Part shown: positions 7,928 to 18,479 of the stretch, piece after piece | Layout of the letters: every line of letters begins with the position of its first letter | Position numbering within the stretch: position 1 is the first letter of the stretch | Assembly (NCBI GenBank): GCA_947501685.1 | Contig: CANMWQ010000003.1 | Location: 496,001 to 560,000 of the forward strand | Source: an uncultured Litoreibacter sp. | GTDB taxonomy: Bacteria; Pseudomonadota; Alphaproteobacteria; Rhodobacterales; Rhodobacteraceae | Direction of reading: 5' to 3' | Length of the DNA: 64,000 nucleotides | The notes under the pieces: model-generated | Database searches by the model: none | Told to the model about the DNA's origin: nothing | Seen by the model: the letters and a program-made list of their open reading frames with translations, nothing else | Position numbers and translations under genes: made by a program

Positions 7928-9793
7928 CTACTCAGCAGGGATGCGATCTGCCTCGTCCAGCGCCCGGCGCAACCTGAGCCGCTCAAGCTTCGCCGCCTGA
8001 ATAATCGACGGCGCGTTGAACACCTCCGCCGTTCCCATTTGCCGCCGTGTCCATTCAAAGCGGGTCAGCTTAGCCCCTGATATATATGACAAAAACACCG
8101 CGCCCAGCAGGCTGACAGCAATCGGCGACAGCCACAAAGTTATGATCCCCTCATACATCCCGAAGACCAAAGCCGCGCCCAAAACGGTCTCTGCGGCGTG
8201 GAATTTGATGTGGTCCCAAACCGAATACCGCGCCCCATGCCGCACTTGCGGCACCCATTTTTCCTTGAATCCCAAGTAGGTACGCGCCACAGCTAATGTT
8301 TGCTGAACCATTAAGATAGGCGCAAACAGCACCGAGACGATGATCTCCGTCACGAAGCTGAAGACGAACTGCACCGGACCCCCGAGGTCTCGCAAGCTAA
8401 CCCCCGTCCGCCCAATCGCCGTCGCCCCAAGGAATTTTGGAGCCAGTAACATACCGTACATAAAGAATAAAATGAAAAGGTTGTTCACATGGCCAATCTC
8501 CGGCCAGTCCACCTGAGGGTTGTCCCCAGTGAAGTAGGTGATCACATTTTCCTCTGCGCTGACCCCGATAATAGCCCAGACTGCCAGCAGGATAAACCAC
8601 GCCGGAGACAGCAGATAGGACATCGCGCCGTGGAACAAATGGAAGCGGGTGACAGAGTGAAAACCTTTTGATCCCAATATGTTAAGGTGTTGCAGATTGC
8701 CCTGACACCAGCGGCGGTCGCGGCGCACATAGTCGATCAAATTGGCAGGCACCTCTTCATAGCTGCCCTTGATGCGCGGCAAGAAGCGCACAGCCCACCC
8801 CGCCCGGCGCAACAACCCTGCCTCGACAAAGTCATGACTCAAGATCAGCGCCCCCTTAGAGCGGAACGTATCAAGCTTCGGCAACCCCGCCGACGCCGCA
8901 AACGCCGCCGTCCGGATGATCGCGTTATGGCCCCAGTAATTGCCTTCCCGATCGGCCCATTTGGCCAGTCCTTCGGCCAAAACTGCGCCGTAAACCGTGT
9001 TCGAAAACTGCTGCACGCGGCCAAATAATGTATCTGCACCAAAGAGTTGCGGGACGGATTGGATCAAACCGGCACTGGGATCAGCAGACATCTCGTCGGT
9101 CAGCGCAATGATGGCCTCGCCCGACATCAGACTGTCGGCATCAAGCACCAGCATGGCGTCATACCCGCCGCCCCAGTGCTCCACCCAATCGGCCAGATTG
9201 CCGACTTTGCGGTCCGTGTTCTCTGCCCTGCGGCGGTAATAGACCTGCATGCGTCCGTCCATCCGGCTGCGCAGCTCTGCGAAGGCCTGGCATTCCTTGG
9301 CCGCGATCAAGTCGTCGCGTGTATCAGACAGAATAAAAAGTGTAAAATCATGAGGATGCGGGGCGTTTTTTAACTGATCCAGCATCGCGGTTGCGTTGCC
9401 GAACACTTCCACCGGGTCCTCATTATAGACCGGGACCAGCAGTGCGGTTTTCAGCGGGGTCACGTCCAAGACCGCCCGTGGCGCATCGGGGCGCAGCAGG
9501 TTCAGGATGCCCGCCGTCACGGTTGAGACCGACAGCGAAATCCAGAAAAATGTCAATGCAATCAGGGCGATAAGACCCATCTCGAACCAGGTCAGCCCGT
9601 CCATGGAGAAGAAATCCGTGAACACCATAATCAGCCCGAGCGTCGTCAAAATGGCAGGCACGAAGACCAGCCCGCGCCACCAGGACACGCCGCTTGTGGG
9701 CCGGAAATCGGGGGCCTGAGTGTCGTGATAATCGCGGTGCAAATCCTGCTTTGGATGCGCAAGCGGTTGATTTGGCGGCATAAACTGCGTCAT
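7928..9793 (-). CDS. opgH: glucans biosynthesis glucosyltransferase MdoH/OpgH
   Basis: LLVPVYNEDPVEVFGNATAML, VLDADSLMSGEAI, ILSHDFVEAGLLRRAGWAV, RRDRRWCQGNLQH; ATG at 9793 overlaps the opgG stop. Confidence 0.95.
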   Translation of the reverse strand: MTQFMPPNQPLAHPKQDLHRDYHDTQAPDFRPTSGVSWWRGLVFVPAILTTLGLIMVFTDFFSMDGLTWFEMGLIALIALTFFWISLSVSTVTAGILNLLRPDAPRAVLDVTPLKTALLVPVYNEDPVEVFGNATAMLDQLKNAPHPHDFTLFILSDTRDDLIAAKECQAFAELRSRMDGRMQVYYRRRAENTDRKVGNLADWVEHWGGGYDAMLVLDADSLMSGEAIIALTDEMSADPSAGLIQSVPQLFGADTLFGRVQQFSNTVYGAVLAEGLAKWADREGNYWGHNAIIRTAAFAASAGLPKLDTFRSKGALILSHDFVEAGLLRRAGWAVRFLPRIKGSYEEVPANLIDYVRRDRRWCQGNLQHLNILGSKGFHSVTRFHLFHGAMSYLLSPAWFILLAVWAIIGVSAEENVITYFTGDNPQVDWPEIGHVNNLFILFFMYGMLLAPKFLGATAIGRTGVSLRDLGGPVQFVFSFVTEIIVSVLFAPILMVQQTLAVARTYLGFKEKWVPQVRHGARYSVWDHIKFHAAETVLGAALVFGMYEGIITLWLSPIAVSLLGAVFLSYISGAKLTRFEWTRRQMGTAEVFNAPSIIQAAKLERLRLRRALDEADRIPAE

Positions 9794-11319
9794 GCCGTCC
9801 ACCTGTAGAGCCATACTTCAGTCAGCGATACGCCGTTCTTGACCAATTGCACGCGCAGCTCAGCGCCCTTGGCCTCTCCGGGGTCGAACTTGAAGGCCAG
9901 CCGCAGCCCGCCTGTGCCGGGATTGCGTTGCAGCACCCCGTCCGTCACCGTGCCGCGGTTGCTTGAGATGAACCGTGTGATCGTATCGAGATCGGCATCG
10001 GCGCCAAACTCAGGATGATCGTCAAAATCGACCGCGATGATCTGGTAAGGCACCTTCTTGTCGAAGCCCTTGCCGATCCGCGAGTTGAGCACTTTGGCCA
10101 CGTCACGCGGCCGCACAGGTTCGCCACCCCATTGCATTGTGTAATTGAAATCATAGGCTTGGCCCGGTTGCAGCGGCTCGCGCGGGCGCCAATAGGCGAC
10201 GATATTGTCGTAGATTTCCTTCTCGGACGGGATCTCCACCAGCGTCACCGCGCCCTTGCCCCAATCCTCGGAAGGCACAATCCAAAGCGATGGGCGGTTG
10301 TGGTAGAAGGCTTCGAGGTCCGCGAAATCCTCCGCCTCGCGGGCGCGCTGCATCAGGCCAAAGCCGCGTGGCCCGTCATCGACAAAGCTCGAAATCTCCA
10401 GCTCGCGCGGGTTGGCCAGAGGCCGCCATAGCAGCTCTCCTGCGCCGTTCCAGACCAGCAGCCCCTCGCTGTCATGCACCGCAGAGCGGAAATCGTCGAA
10501 ACGAGTTCGGTTGGTCTCGTCGAAAAGAAACATCGAGGTCAGGGGCGCGACGCCCACGTGATCCAGTTCCTTGCGGGCGAAAAGCGTCGCTTTGACTTTC
10601 ATCTCGGCGGGCAATCCGGGTGTGATATCAAAGGTATAGGCCCCGGTGACGGAAGGGCTGTCGAGGATCGCGTGGACCCGCGTCATGCGGGCTCCGGGCT
10701 CAGGGGCTTCGACGAAGAAATGGGTGAATTCTGGGAATTCCTCCCCCGCCGCGTCGCCGGTGTTCAGCGACAGCCCGCGCGCCGACAGGCCGTAATTCTG
10801 GCCCGTGCCGATTGCCCGGAAATAGCTGGCGCCCTGAAAGACGAGGAACTCTTCAAAAATGCCCGGTGTCTTCAGCTCGGCCCGCAAGCGGAAGCCGGAA
10901 TAGCCCATCGTGTCGTCAATGGGGAGGTCTGGAAACTGGTCGGTTCTGTCAAAGAGCGAGATGTCAAACGCCAGCGTTTGCGAGATGTCGCCGTCGACAA
11001 TATTGATCTCCACGGGGCGCGGGAAATAGAGGCCGGGGTGGAAAAAATCCATATGGAACGGGCGCTTGGTGTCGGACCAGAGCGCTTTTTGCGCGTTGAA
11101 CCAGATGGAGCGGTATTGGTCGTAATCGAGATCCCGCCACCCGGCAGGCACCTGCGCCATCGGGGTGTAGGCCTGCGTGGCCATCTTTTGTGCACGGGCC
11201 ACAAGCAGCTCGCGCGAGAAGGGCTGCGGCGTGCCTTTGAACATCGGCAACGCCTCCGCCCTGCCCGCAACGGCGGCGGCCCCCAGCATAGCCAGAAATG
11301 AGCGGCGCGACAGCGTCAT
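9790..11319 (-). CDS. opgG: glucan biosynthesis protein OpgG/OpgD family, Tat signal
   Basis: SRRSFLAMLGAAAVAG; FSRELLVARAQKMATQAY, YDQYRSIWFNAQKALW, YNYTMQWG-type region; adjacent to opgH. Confidence 0.93.
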   Translation of the reverse strand: MTLSRRSFLAMLGAAAVAGRAEALPMFKGTPQPFSRELLVARAQKMATQAYTPMAQVPAGWRDLDYDQYRSIWFNAQKALWSDTKRPFHMDFFHPGLYFPRPVEINIVDGDISQTLAFDISLFDRTDQFPDLPIDDTMGYSGFRLRAELKTPGIFEEFLVFQGASYFRAIGTGQNYGLSARGLSLNTGDAAGEEFPEFTHFFVEAPEPGARMTRVHAILDSPSVTGAYTFDITPGLPAEMKVKATLFARKELDHVGVAPLTSMFLFDETNRTRFDDFRSAVHDSEGLLVWNGAGELLWRPLANPRELEISSFVDDGPRGFGLMQRAREAEDFADLEAFYHNRPSLWIVPSEDWGKGAVTLVEIPSEKEIYDNIVAYWRPREPLQPGQAYDFNYTMQWGGEPVRPRDVAKVLNSRIGKGFDKKVPYQIIAVDFDDHPEFGADADLDTITRFISSNRGTVTDGVLQRNPGTGGLRLAFKFDPGEAKGAELRVQLVKNGVSLTEVWLYRWTA

Positions 11320-12614
11320 CTCGGTTTCACCCTCCAAGGTTGCCCTTTGATATAGGCCACAAAGTAGGCAACGCAAATCAACGCGGCACAGCCGATCAGG
11401 TTCCCGGTGGTCACCACAGCCGTTGAACGCTCGATCTGGTCATAGGCAAATCCCAGCACGCGAGCTAAGACCATGGAGAACAAGAACACCGCCAGCGATT
11501 GCTGGCCGACCTTCATGATCACGGCGACGATGCCGCCCCAAAGGCGTGACAGCCAGCCCGTGCCCGAGGCGATCAGGCGGTGCCCGCCGACGCCTGCTGC
11601 GACCCATGCCAGATAGGCCAGCGACAAGAAGTGGATGTAGCGAAACAGGCCAAAATCGGATTTGGAAATCCACGGCTTGTTGGCCACCCGCCACTCGACC
11701 ACTGGGTTGCCCTCCATCACCAGCCCGAACCATTCGCGGTTCACAGCGCGCACGCCGATATTGGACAGCGGGATATTGGCCAGCACCACGATCAGCGCCA
11801 GCGCGATCAGCCACCACTTGACCGGAGGCGCCGGGATCCAGCCGCGCATGAAGGCGAACCCGGTGAAGAAAACCAGCTGCCAGCCGAACGGGTTGAAGAA
11901 CCATTCACGTGCCGACCACGGCTCTGCGGGGAAGTTGATGGTCATGTCCCCTGCCCCGAAAATCTCCAACACGCCCTCTTGGGCGAAGAGCCAGACCACG
12001 GCGATCACGGTAAACATCAGGTAAAGATTGATTCGGGCCAGCGCCATCACCGCCGGCATCATCACCAAAATCACCATATACATGGGCAAAATGTCGAAAT
12101 AATTGGGCACATAGGTCAGCGTGAAAATGCCCACCAACTGGTCAGCGGTGGTAGAGACCAGCTCTCCGCCACGCGTGACGCCGTCAAAGAAGGGCACGAG
12201 GTTGAGCGTGCCGATATAGCGTTTCTCGAAGATGCCAAAGCTGTCCCAGAAGGCCAGCATCATGGCGATGAAGAAAAACATGCCGATATGGGCCCAGTAG
12301 ACCTGCCAGACCCGGTAGCCGACCCGCGCGGTGCCGAGCGTCCAGCCCGCACGGTCGAATGTCCGGCCAAAGGCGATGGCCGAGGCCATGCCAGAGCAGA
12401 AGACGAAGATTTCGGTGGCGTCCGAGAAGCCCCAGCGCGCCGGGATCCAGCTTGTGAAGAAATTGCCGGGCGTGTGGGCGAACAGGATGATGAACATCGC
12501 GATGCCCCGGTAAAAGTCGAGCCGCGGATCGCGGATCGTCGCCCCGGAGGTGCCCGTGGCCCCTTGGGTAAGCGGGGCCGCCTTTGATGCGTTATCTGTG
12601 AGGGTCATTGTCAT
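11316..12614 (-). CDS. opgC: OpgC family membrane protein (acyltransferase-3 type)
   Basis: DPRLDFYRGIAMFIILFAHTPGNFFTSWIPARWGFSDATEIFVFCSGMASAIAFG; overlaps opgG by ATGA. Confidence 0.92.
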   Translation of the reverse strand: MTMTLTDNASKAAPLTQGATGTSGATIRDPRLDFYRGIAMFIILFAHTPGNFFTSWIPARWGFSDATEIFVFCSGMASAIAFGRTFDRAGWTLGTARVGYRVWQVYWAHIGMFFFIAMMLAFWDSFGIFEKRYIGTLNLVPFFDGVTRGGELVSTTADQLVGIFTLTYVPNYFDILPMYMVILVMMPAVMALARINLYLMFTVIAVVWLFAQEGVLEIFGAGDMTINFPAEPWSAREWFFNPFGWQLVFFTGFAFMRGWIPAPPVKWWLIALALIVVLANIPLSNIGVRAVNREWFGLVMEGNPVVEWRVANKPWISKSDFGLFRYIHFLSLAYLAWVAAGVGGHRLIASGTGWLSRLWGGIVAVIMKVGQQSLAVFLFSMVLARVLGFAYDQIERSTAVVTTGNLIGCAALICVAYFVAYIKGQPWRVKPR

Positions 12615-12901
12615 CCAGGATCAACTATGCTGCGCCGCAGAGCTGCGTCGCTTATTCCGCACCAGCGCGGGCCACGCAACCCGGCGCAGTCACCGCCATC
12701 TGCGCACCCTTGAGGCGGCTTTGGCCAAATACGTCTTGGAACATGTTTAATCCTACTTTGCTGCGGTGCGAGACACGGCGTCCCTTCTGCATAGCGAGAC
12801 ATGTATTCATCCGTAAACGCTTGTGCATGCTCAATAACGGACATGTGAGGGCATTTCGAAAAACGGGAGCCTCTGACACGCGAAAGCCCGCCTGTTTGGG
12901 G

Positions 12902-13669
12902 TCAGCGCGTTTCGGTTTGTGCAGGTTTGGCCTGCAATGCCGTGTAATGAGGCAGAATGTGATCGGCCAGCCGCGCGGCCCAGGCGGCATAGACCTGTGG
13001 GCCTGGATGGAAGCCATCCTTCGACATAAGCCCATGCAATGGCAGGTCGGCGGGGATATGAAAGCAGTCGGCCCGGCGCGCGGCCAGTTGCGCCAGACCC
13101 GCATCATAGCGGCGGCCCTGACGGCCCAAAATCCAGCGCAGAACGGGCGGCAAAAGCGGGAATTGACCGATTTGCGGGATGCCCGAGACATAGATTTGTC
13201 GCACCCCGAATTTGCTGTGCAGCAGGTCCCACATCAGCTCGGTATCCTCCAGCCAGTTCTCCCGAGACGCGCGCTTGGTGATGTCATTCACCCCAAGCGC
13301 CGTGACCGCGATGTCGTATTGCGCAGCAGGCATCTTGACCAAACGCTTGAACATCTGCCGCGTGGTGCGCCCGGTTTTGGCCTCCAGCGCCCACTCCACG
13401 GTGAAATGCGGGCTGAGCCCGTCCAAAAGCTGCCCGCTGAGCGCCTCTGATTGGTCGCTCACCCCCACGCCCGCCGCAGAGCTGTCGCCCAGAAGCAGCA
13501 CCCTGAGCGGCGGCCCATCGCCCGCAATCCCTGCGCGCGGACCGCCAGGTTCCGGCAAAATCAGCGCAGTTTTGCGCAGATACGCACCCTGCGCCAGCAG
13601 ATAGGGGAAGATCAGGAATTTAACGGCGATCTCGGGATGGATCCGGGCGTGCAGGCGCGGGAAGGCCAT
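12902..13669 (-). CDS. SGNH/GDSL hydrolase family protein
   Basis: LRVLLLGDSSAAGVGVSDQ, VTALGVNDITK, DGFHPGPQVYAAWA. Confidence 0.88.
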   Translation of the reverse strand: MAFPRLHARIHPEIAVKFLIFPYLLAQGAYLRKTALILPEPGGPRAGIAGDGPPLRVLLLGDSSAAGVGVSDQSEALSGQLLDGLSPHFTVEWALEAKTGRTTRQMFKRLVKMPAAQYDIAVTALGVNDITKRASRENWLEDTELMWDLLHSKFGVRQIYVSGIPQIGQFPLLPPVLRWILGRQGRRYDAGLAQLAARRADCFHIPADLPLHGLMSKDGFHPGPQVYAAWAARLADHILPHYTALQAKPAQTETR

Positions 13670-13742
13670 AGTGGGGACCTCAGTTTTGGCTTTACGGGCT
13701 AGGATAGGCCTGCGCGGCTCGATGTCACCCACCAACCTTGCG

Positions 13743-14222
13743 TCACAAAGCGCGGCGAAAGATGACCTTGTCGACACCGTCGCCGTAATAGCCCCGGATT
13801 GTCGCCTCCTGCGCGTATCCCCGTTGGGTATAAAACCCGCGCGTGGCCTCAAAATCGTCGCCGCTGGCCGTCTCGATCAACATCAGCCGCGCACCAGCGT
13901 CCCGCGCGCGGCGTTCCGCCTCTGCAAGAAGCGCAGTGCCCACGCCTGTCGCCTTTTGCGCCGCACGTACGCCGATGAACCACAGGTTCCAGACGCCATC
14001 CGCCATCTCCTCTGGGGAGACATAGGCCGCGCCGATGAGCGCGTCTGCCTCTGCAGCCAGCCAGTGGTGATCCTCGCCGGGCTGCGCAAAATGCGCTTTG
14101 GTCATTTCGGTGAAGCCGTCCAGCTCGTCTGCAGTAAAGAGCCCGGTTTCACGGGCCACATCCATCAGCGCCGACAGGTCACGGGCCTCCGCACTGCGGA
14201 TGGAGAAGTTTTGATTGGTCAT
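13743..14222 (-). CDS. GNAT family N-acetyltransferase
   Basis: FSIRSAEARDLSALMDVA...GVRAAQKATGVGTALLAEAERRARDAGARLMLIET. Confidence 0.88.
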   Translation of the reverse strand: MTNQNFSIRSAEARDLSALMDVARETGLFTADELDGFTEMTKAHFAQPGEDHHWLAAEADALIGAAYVSPEEMADGVWNLWFIGVRAAQKATGVGTALLAEAERRARDAGARLMLIETASGDDFEATRGFYTQRGYAQEATIRGYYGDGVDKVIFRRAL

Positions 14223-14331
14223 GGGTCTTGATCTCGGTTCTGGAAAAGGGAAATGCGCCAGAGGGCGCGAGGCCGTCAGGAGAGAGGTGCCAGAACACTG
14301 AAATCACACGGAACTTAGCAGTCCCGCCGGA

Positions 14332-15528
14332 TCAAGTCGAGCCCGGCTTGCCTTTCAGCTTGGCCAGCACCTCATGCGTATCCTGCCCGAAACGCGGCGG
14401 GGCGCGGCGGTAGGTGACGGGGGTTTTGGACAGTTTCAGCGGGTTGCCGATCAGCTCGACCGCGCCTTTTTCCACATCGTCACGCGGCATGGTGATCTTC
14501 ATCTCGCGGGCCGCGACCTGCTCGGAGGCAAAGACTTGTTCCAGCGTGTTCACCGGCCCCACCGGCACTTTGCGCGCCTCAAGCCCTGCAATCACGTCGG
14601 CCATGCTATGCTTGGCCAGCTCCGCCTCATATTCGGCAATCAGATACTCCCGGTTCAGGACGCGGTTGGCATTCTGCGCGTTGTCGCCCTCAGCCAGATC
14701 GGGCCGGCCGAGAAACTCGCAAAACCGCGCATATTGGCTGTCATTGCCTACTGCCACCAACACATGGCCGTCACGGGTTTTGAAAGTCTGGTAGGGCACG
14801 ATTGTCGCATGCTCATTGCCCCGCCGCGGGCGCGGCTTGCCGGTCGTTAGATGCGCCACGCCTTCATTGATCAGCCAGCTGACCTGCGTGTCCACCAAAG
14901 CCACGTCGATATGCTGCCCCTCGCCCGTTTGATCCCGGTGGCGCAGGGCCGCCAGAATACCGATGGTCGCATAAAGCCCGCAGACCACATCCGCGATGCC
15001 CACAGCGACCTTCATCGGCTGGCCGTCGGGTTCACCCGTCAGCGACATGATCCCGCCATAGCCCTGCGCCATCAGATCATAGCCCGGCTTTTCGCGGTTC
15101 GGCCCGGTCTGGCCAAAGCCAGAAATAGAGCAATAGATCAGATGCGGATGCGCCTTCAGCAGGCTGGCCTGATCCAGCCCATATTTTTCCAGTCCACCCG
15201 GTTTGAAATTCTCAATCACCACATCGGCGGAGGCCGCCAGCGCCCGGATCGTCTCCTGCCCCTCCTCGCCGGCAATATCGACGGAGATCGACAGCTTGTT
15301 GCGATTGGCGCACATGAAATAGGCGCTCAGATCGGTCTTCTCGCCATCCGGCCCATTCACAAACGGAGGACCCCATCCCCGCGTGTCATCGCCGCCCGAT
15401 TTGGGGTTCTCGATCTTGATCACCTCCGCACCCAGATCACCCAGAAGCTGCGTGCAGGTGGGGCCCGCCAAAATCCGCGACAGGTCCAGAATCTGCAAAC
15501 CGTCCAATGCGCCTTTGGGAAACATCAA
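14332..15528 (-). CDS. CaiB/BaiF family CoA-transferase
   Basis: LQILDLSRILAGPTCTQLLGDLGAEVIKIENP...ADVVIENFKPGGLEKYGLDQASL. Confidence 0.93.
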   Translation of the reverse strand: MMFPKGALDGLQILDLSRILAGPTCTQLLGDLGAEVIKIENPKSGGDDTRGWGPPFVNGPDGEKTDLSAYFMCANRNKLSISVDIAGEEGQETIRALAASADVVIENFKPGGLEKYGLDQASLLKAHPHLIYCSISGFGQTGPNREKPGYDLMAQGYGGIMSLTGEPDGQPMKVAVGIADVVCGLYATIGILAALRHRDQTGEGQHIDVALVDTQVSWLINEGVAHLTTGKPRPRRGNEHATIVPYQTFKTRDGHVLVAVGNDSQYARFCEFLGRPDLAEGDNAQNANRVLNREYLIAEYEAELAKHSMADVIAGLEARKVPVGPVNTLEQVFASEQVAAREMKITMPRDDVEKGAVELIGNPLKLSKTPVTYRRAPPRFGQDTHEVLAKLKGKPGST

Positions 15529-17135
15529 ATCCGCCCGTCATAGCTGTTTTTGTCGATCACGGCGGCGATCACGGTGAAGGTCTCCGCACTTTGCGCCTCT
15601 TGCAGGGCCGCGCGCAGCTCGTCGCGGTTGGTCACTGTATGTCCGAACCCGCCAAACGCCTGCCCGATGGCCGCAAAATCGTGACGCGCGAAATCCACCC
15701 CACGATTGGCCATCTGACGCTGGCGCTGTTTCAGCTCGATCAGCGCGAGGCTGGCATCCACGAAGACCACGAAAATCGTGTTGAGCCCATGCTCGGCGGC
15801 GGTGGAGAGCTCGCCCGCCACCATCAAGAACCCCGCATCGCCGGAGAAACTGACCACGCAACGGTCAGGGCTCGCATATTTCGCCCCCATCGCCAGCGGC
15901 ACCGCGCAGCCCATTGTGCAAAGCGCCGTCGATTGCACGAGGCCCTTAGGCTGGTGGCAGCGCCACATCTGGCTCAGCAAAATCCGGTGCGCGCCGCTGT
16001 CCACGGTGGCAATCGTGTCCTTGGGCAGCATCTCATTGCACAGCGCAATCACAGCACCAGGCCCCCACTCCTCGTCGCGCGGGAAGGCCTGCGCCAGCGC
16101 ATCCTGCACCTGCGCAATCTCGCCGCCTTGCCAAACGTCAGGGCGCGCAGCGCTGTCCATCGCAGTGAGCGTAGCACCGGTATCGGCCACAAAATTCAGC
16201 CCCGCCTGATGCATGTAGTGATCATTTGGCACCGCCGTGATGTCGATCACGCGTGTTTCTGCCGGGTCCCAGACCTCGCGCCAGCCGGGGCGCATCTCAA
16301 TCGGGTCATAGCCCACACAAATCACCAAGTCGGCAGCCTGCACAAAGGGCAGCAGGTGCGTGTCCGCCAGCGGCGACAGCCCCGCCCCGCCCAAACAAAG
16401 CGGATGGTCCTCGGGCAGCACCCCCTTGGCCTTGTAGGTGGTCACCAACGGAATACCGCGCGCCTCAGCAAAAGCCTGCAACGTCGCGGCGCTGCCGTCT
16501 TTTAGCACATCGAGGCCCGCCACGATCACAGGCCGCGCGGTCTGAGACAGCCACGCGGTGGCCGTCGCCAAATCATCCGGCGCAGGCACAGTGGGAGAGG
16601 CCTCAGCCCTCCGGCGCGGCTTTGGTGACGCAACCGCATCCGCCACGGAAATCGGCACGTCGATATGCACCGGGCCTTCACGGCCCTCCGTCGCGATGCC
16701 CACCGCCTTGTCGGCAATGATATCCGCGCCCTCTGCCGTCAGGGTGAAGGTCGCCTTGGTGATCTCGTCAAACACCGCGCGGTGGTCGAGCACCTGATGG
16801 GTGTAGGTCAGCGCCTCATCGGCATCGACGCAGCCTGTCAGCACGATCATCGGCACGCGATCTTGATGCGCGTTGGCCACCACATTGACGCCATTCATCG
16901 CGCCGGGGCCGACGGTCGCCACCAGAATACCCGGCGCGCCGTTTACGTGATGCACGCCTTCGGCCATGAAGCCAGCGGCGTTTTCATGCTTGCACAGGAT
17001 GAACTCGATCCCGGCCTGCTCAAGCGCGTCGATGATGGTCAGCACCTCGCCGCCGGGCATCCCAAACGCATGGCGGCACCCCGCCTCATAAAGGCGCTTG
17101 GCCACCAGATCAGCGGCGCGTGTTGGTTGGGTCAT
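15525..17135 (-). CDS. thiamine-pyrophosphate-dependent enzyme (acetolactate synthase-like)
   Basis: GMPGGEVLTIIDALEQ...KHENAAGFMAEG...VATVGPGAMN; GDAGFLMVAGELSTAAEHGLN TPP motif. Confidence 0.9.
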   Translation of the reverse strand: MTQPTRAADLVAKRLYEAGCRHAFGMPGGEVLTIIDALEQAGIEFILCKHENAAGFMAEGVHHVNGAPGILVATVGPGAMNGVNVVANAHQDRVPMIVLTGCVDADEALTYTHQVLDHRAVFDEITKATFTLTAEGADIIADKAVGIATEGREGPVHIDVPISVADAVASPKPRRRAEASPTVPAPDDLATATAWLSQTARPVIVAGLDVLKDGSAATLQAFAEARGIPLVTTYKAKGVLPEDHPLCLGGAGLSPLADTHLLPFVQAADLVICVGYDPIEMRPGWREVWDPAETRVIDITAVPNDHYMHQAGLNFVADTGATLTAMDSAARPDVWQGGEIAQVQDALAQAFPRDEEWGPGAVIALCNEMLPKDTIATVDSGAHRILLSQMWRCHQPKGLVQSTALCTMGCAVPLAMGAKYASPDRCVVSFSGDAGFLMVAGELSTAAEHGLNTIFVVFVDASLALIELKQRQRQMANRGVDFARHDFAAIGQAFGGFGHTVTNRDELRAALQEAQSAETFTVIAAVIDKNSYDGRI

Positions 17136-17170
17136 GAAGAGGTCTCCCGAGGCGGTCTGTATCTGTCGCT

Positions 17171-17638
17171 TTATTGCACGGCTGTTTGCGCAATGGCCAT
17201 AAAGATTGCGTCCAGCTCACCCGCTGCCACACCAAGCTCCGGCCCTGCCTCGGCCATATAGGGCGCAAAAACAGTCGAGGGGGTCTTGTAAGACAGGGTC
17301 GCTGAGCCGTCCTCATTTTCCGTCACATAGACCCGCACCGGGGCCTCAATCATCGCCGCCGTGGACAGCCCCAGAATGCGCACCGCGTAGACGTTGTTGA
17401 ACAGCCCGATCACCCGGTTGCCGGGTATGGTGATGCCGCGCGATTTGGCCGCGGCCGTCGGGCCCGCTTGCGTCACCACGCCCATCTTGTTGGCCTTGGC
17501 CGAGCTCTTCACGGAGGCCACGAGTTCCTCAAAAGACTTCGCGCTCTCCATCACCACCCAGCCGTCGCGCGGCGTCATCTCCGCCTGCGCGGCCCAGCCC
17601 CAAACCATCATCACTCCGATCAAAACAGCGCGCATCAC
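17171..17638 (-). CDS. DUF302 domain-containing exported protein
   Basis: SFEELVASVKSSAKANKMGVV...VIGLFNNVYAVRILGLSTAAMIEAPVRVYVTEN. Confidence 0.82.
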   Translation of the reverse strand: MMRAVLIGVMMVWGWAAQAEMTPRDGWVVMESAKSFEELVASVKSSAKANKMGVVTQAGPTAAAKSRGITIPGNRVIGLFNNVYAVRILGLSTAAMIEAPVRVYVTENEDGSATLSYKTPSTVFAPYMAEAGPELGVAAGELDAIFMAIAQTAVQ

Positions 17639-17730
17639 CCATCTCCATTTGGTTAAAAATACTCAAATTCCCATGCCAGAGCCAAAGCGCGCAGGCCAAT
17701 CACGTCTGCGCCAACGCCTGCCAAAACGCA

Positions 17731-17765
17731 CAACACCCCGGACGCCGTCAGGCCCCGGGGTGTTG
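17731..17765 (-). terminator. hairpin downstream of sodB
   Basis: CAACACCCCGG / CCGGGGTGTTG 11-bp stem, 36 bp after the sodB stop. Confidence 0.65.
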
Positions 17766-17801
17766 CAAAACATCATGCGCCGCGTCAGCGGCACAATTGG
17801 G

Positions 17802-18401
17802 TCACATGCGAGAGGCGACGTTTTCCCAGTTGACCAGATTATCCATGAAGTTGGTCAGGTATTTCGGGCGCGCGTTGCGGAAGTCGATGTAGTAGCTGTG
17901 CTCCCACACGTCGCAGCCCAGCAATGCCGTTTGGCCAAAGCACAGCGGGTTCACGCCGTTTTCGGTCTTGGTCACCGCCAGCGAGCCGTCGGCGTTTTTC
18001 ACCAGCCAGCACCAGCCCGAACCGAACTGCCCGGCACCTGCCGCAGAAAACTGCGATTTGAATTCATCGACCGAACCGAAGCTGTCTTTCAACGCGCTTT
18101 CCAGCTCGGAGGGCATGGCGGATTTGCCCGGGCCCATCATCTCCCAGAACTGGTTGTGGTTCCACAGCTGCGAAATGTTGTTGAAAATCCCATTCTGTGC
18201 CACCGCGGAGGCGTCATATGTCCCCACAATGATCTCTTCGAGCGACTTGCCTTCCCATTCGGTGCCCTCAATGGCCTTGTTGCCATTGGTGACATAGGCG
18301 TTGTGGTGCAGGTCGTGGTGATATTCCAGCGTCTCTTTGGACATGCCGTTATCGGCCAAAGCGTCATGCGCATAGGGAAGGTCGGGAAGTTCAAAAGCCA
18401 T
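17802..18401 (-). CDS. sodB: superoxide dismutase (Fe/Mn)
   Basis: MAFELPDLPYAHDALADNGMSKETLEYHHDLHHNAYV...LLGCDVWEHSYYIDFRNARPKYL. Confidence 0.97.
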   Translation of the reverse strand: MAFELPDLPYAHDALADNGMSKETLEYHHDLHHNAYVTNGNKAIEGTEWEGKSLEEIIVGTYDASAVAQNGIFNNISQLWNHNQFWEMMGPGKSAMPSELESALKDSFGSVDEFKSQFSAAGAGQFGSGWCWLVKNADGSLAVTKTENGVNPLCFGQTALLGCDVWEHSYYIDFRNARPKYLTNFMDNLVNWENVASRM

Positions 18402-18479
18402 GTGAAAGCCCTCATCAGGTTGGTGTTGCGGTCTGCTCCCTAACTGAGCGCGCGGGAGGCTTGCGTCAAGCAAGTCGTG

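Noticed and set aside
11580-12587. Long + strand ORF (335 aa) opposite opgC
   Set aside because: Antisense to a confident membrane protein gene; charged, His/Arg-rich, no recognisable family: a high-GC shadow ORF
12608-13450. 280-aa + strand ORF upstream of and opposite the GDSL hydrolase gene
   Set aside because: Mostly antisense to a clear SGNH hydrolase; shadow ORF
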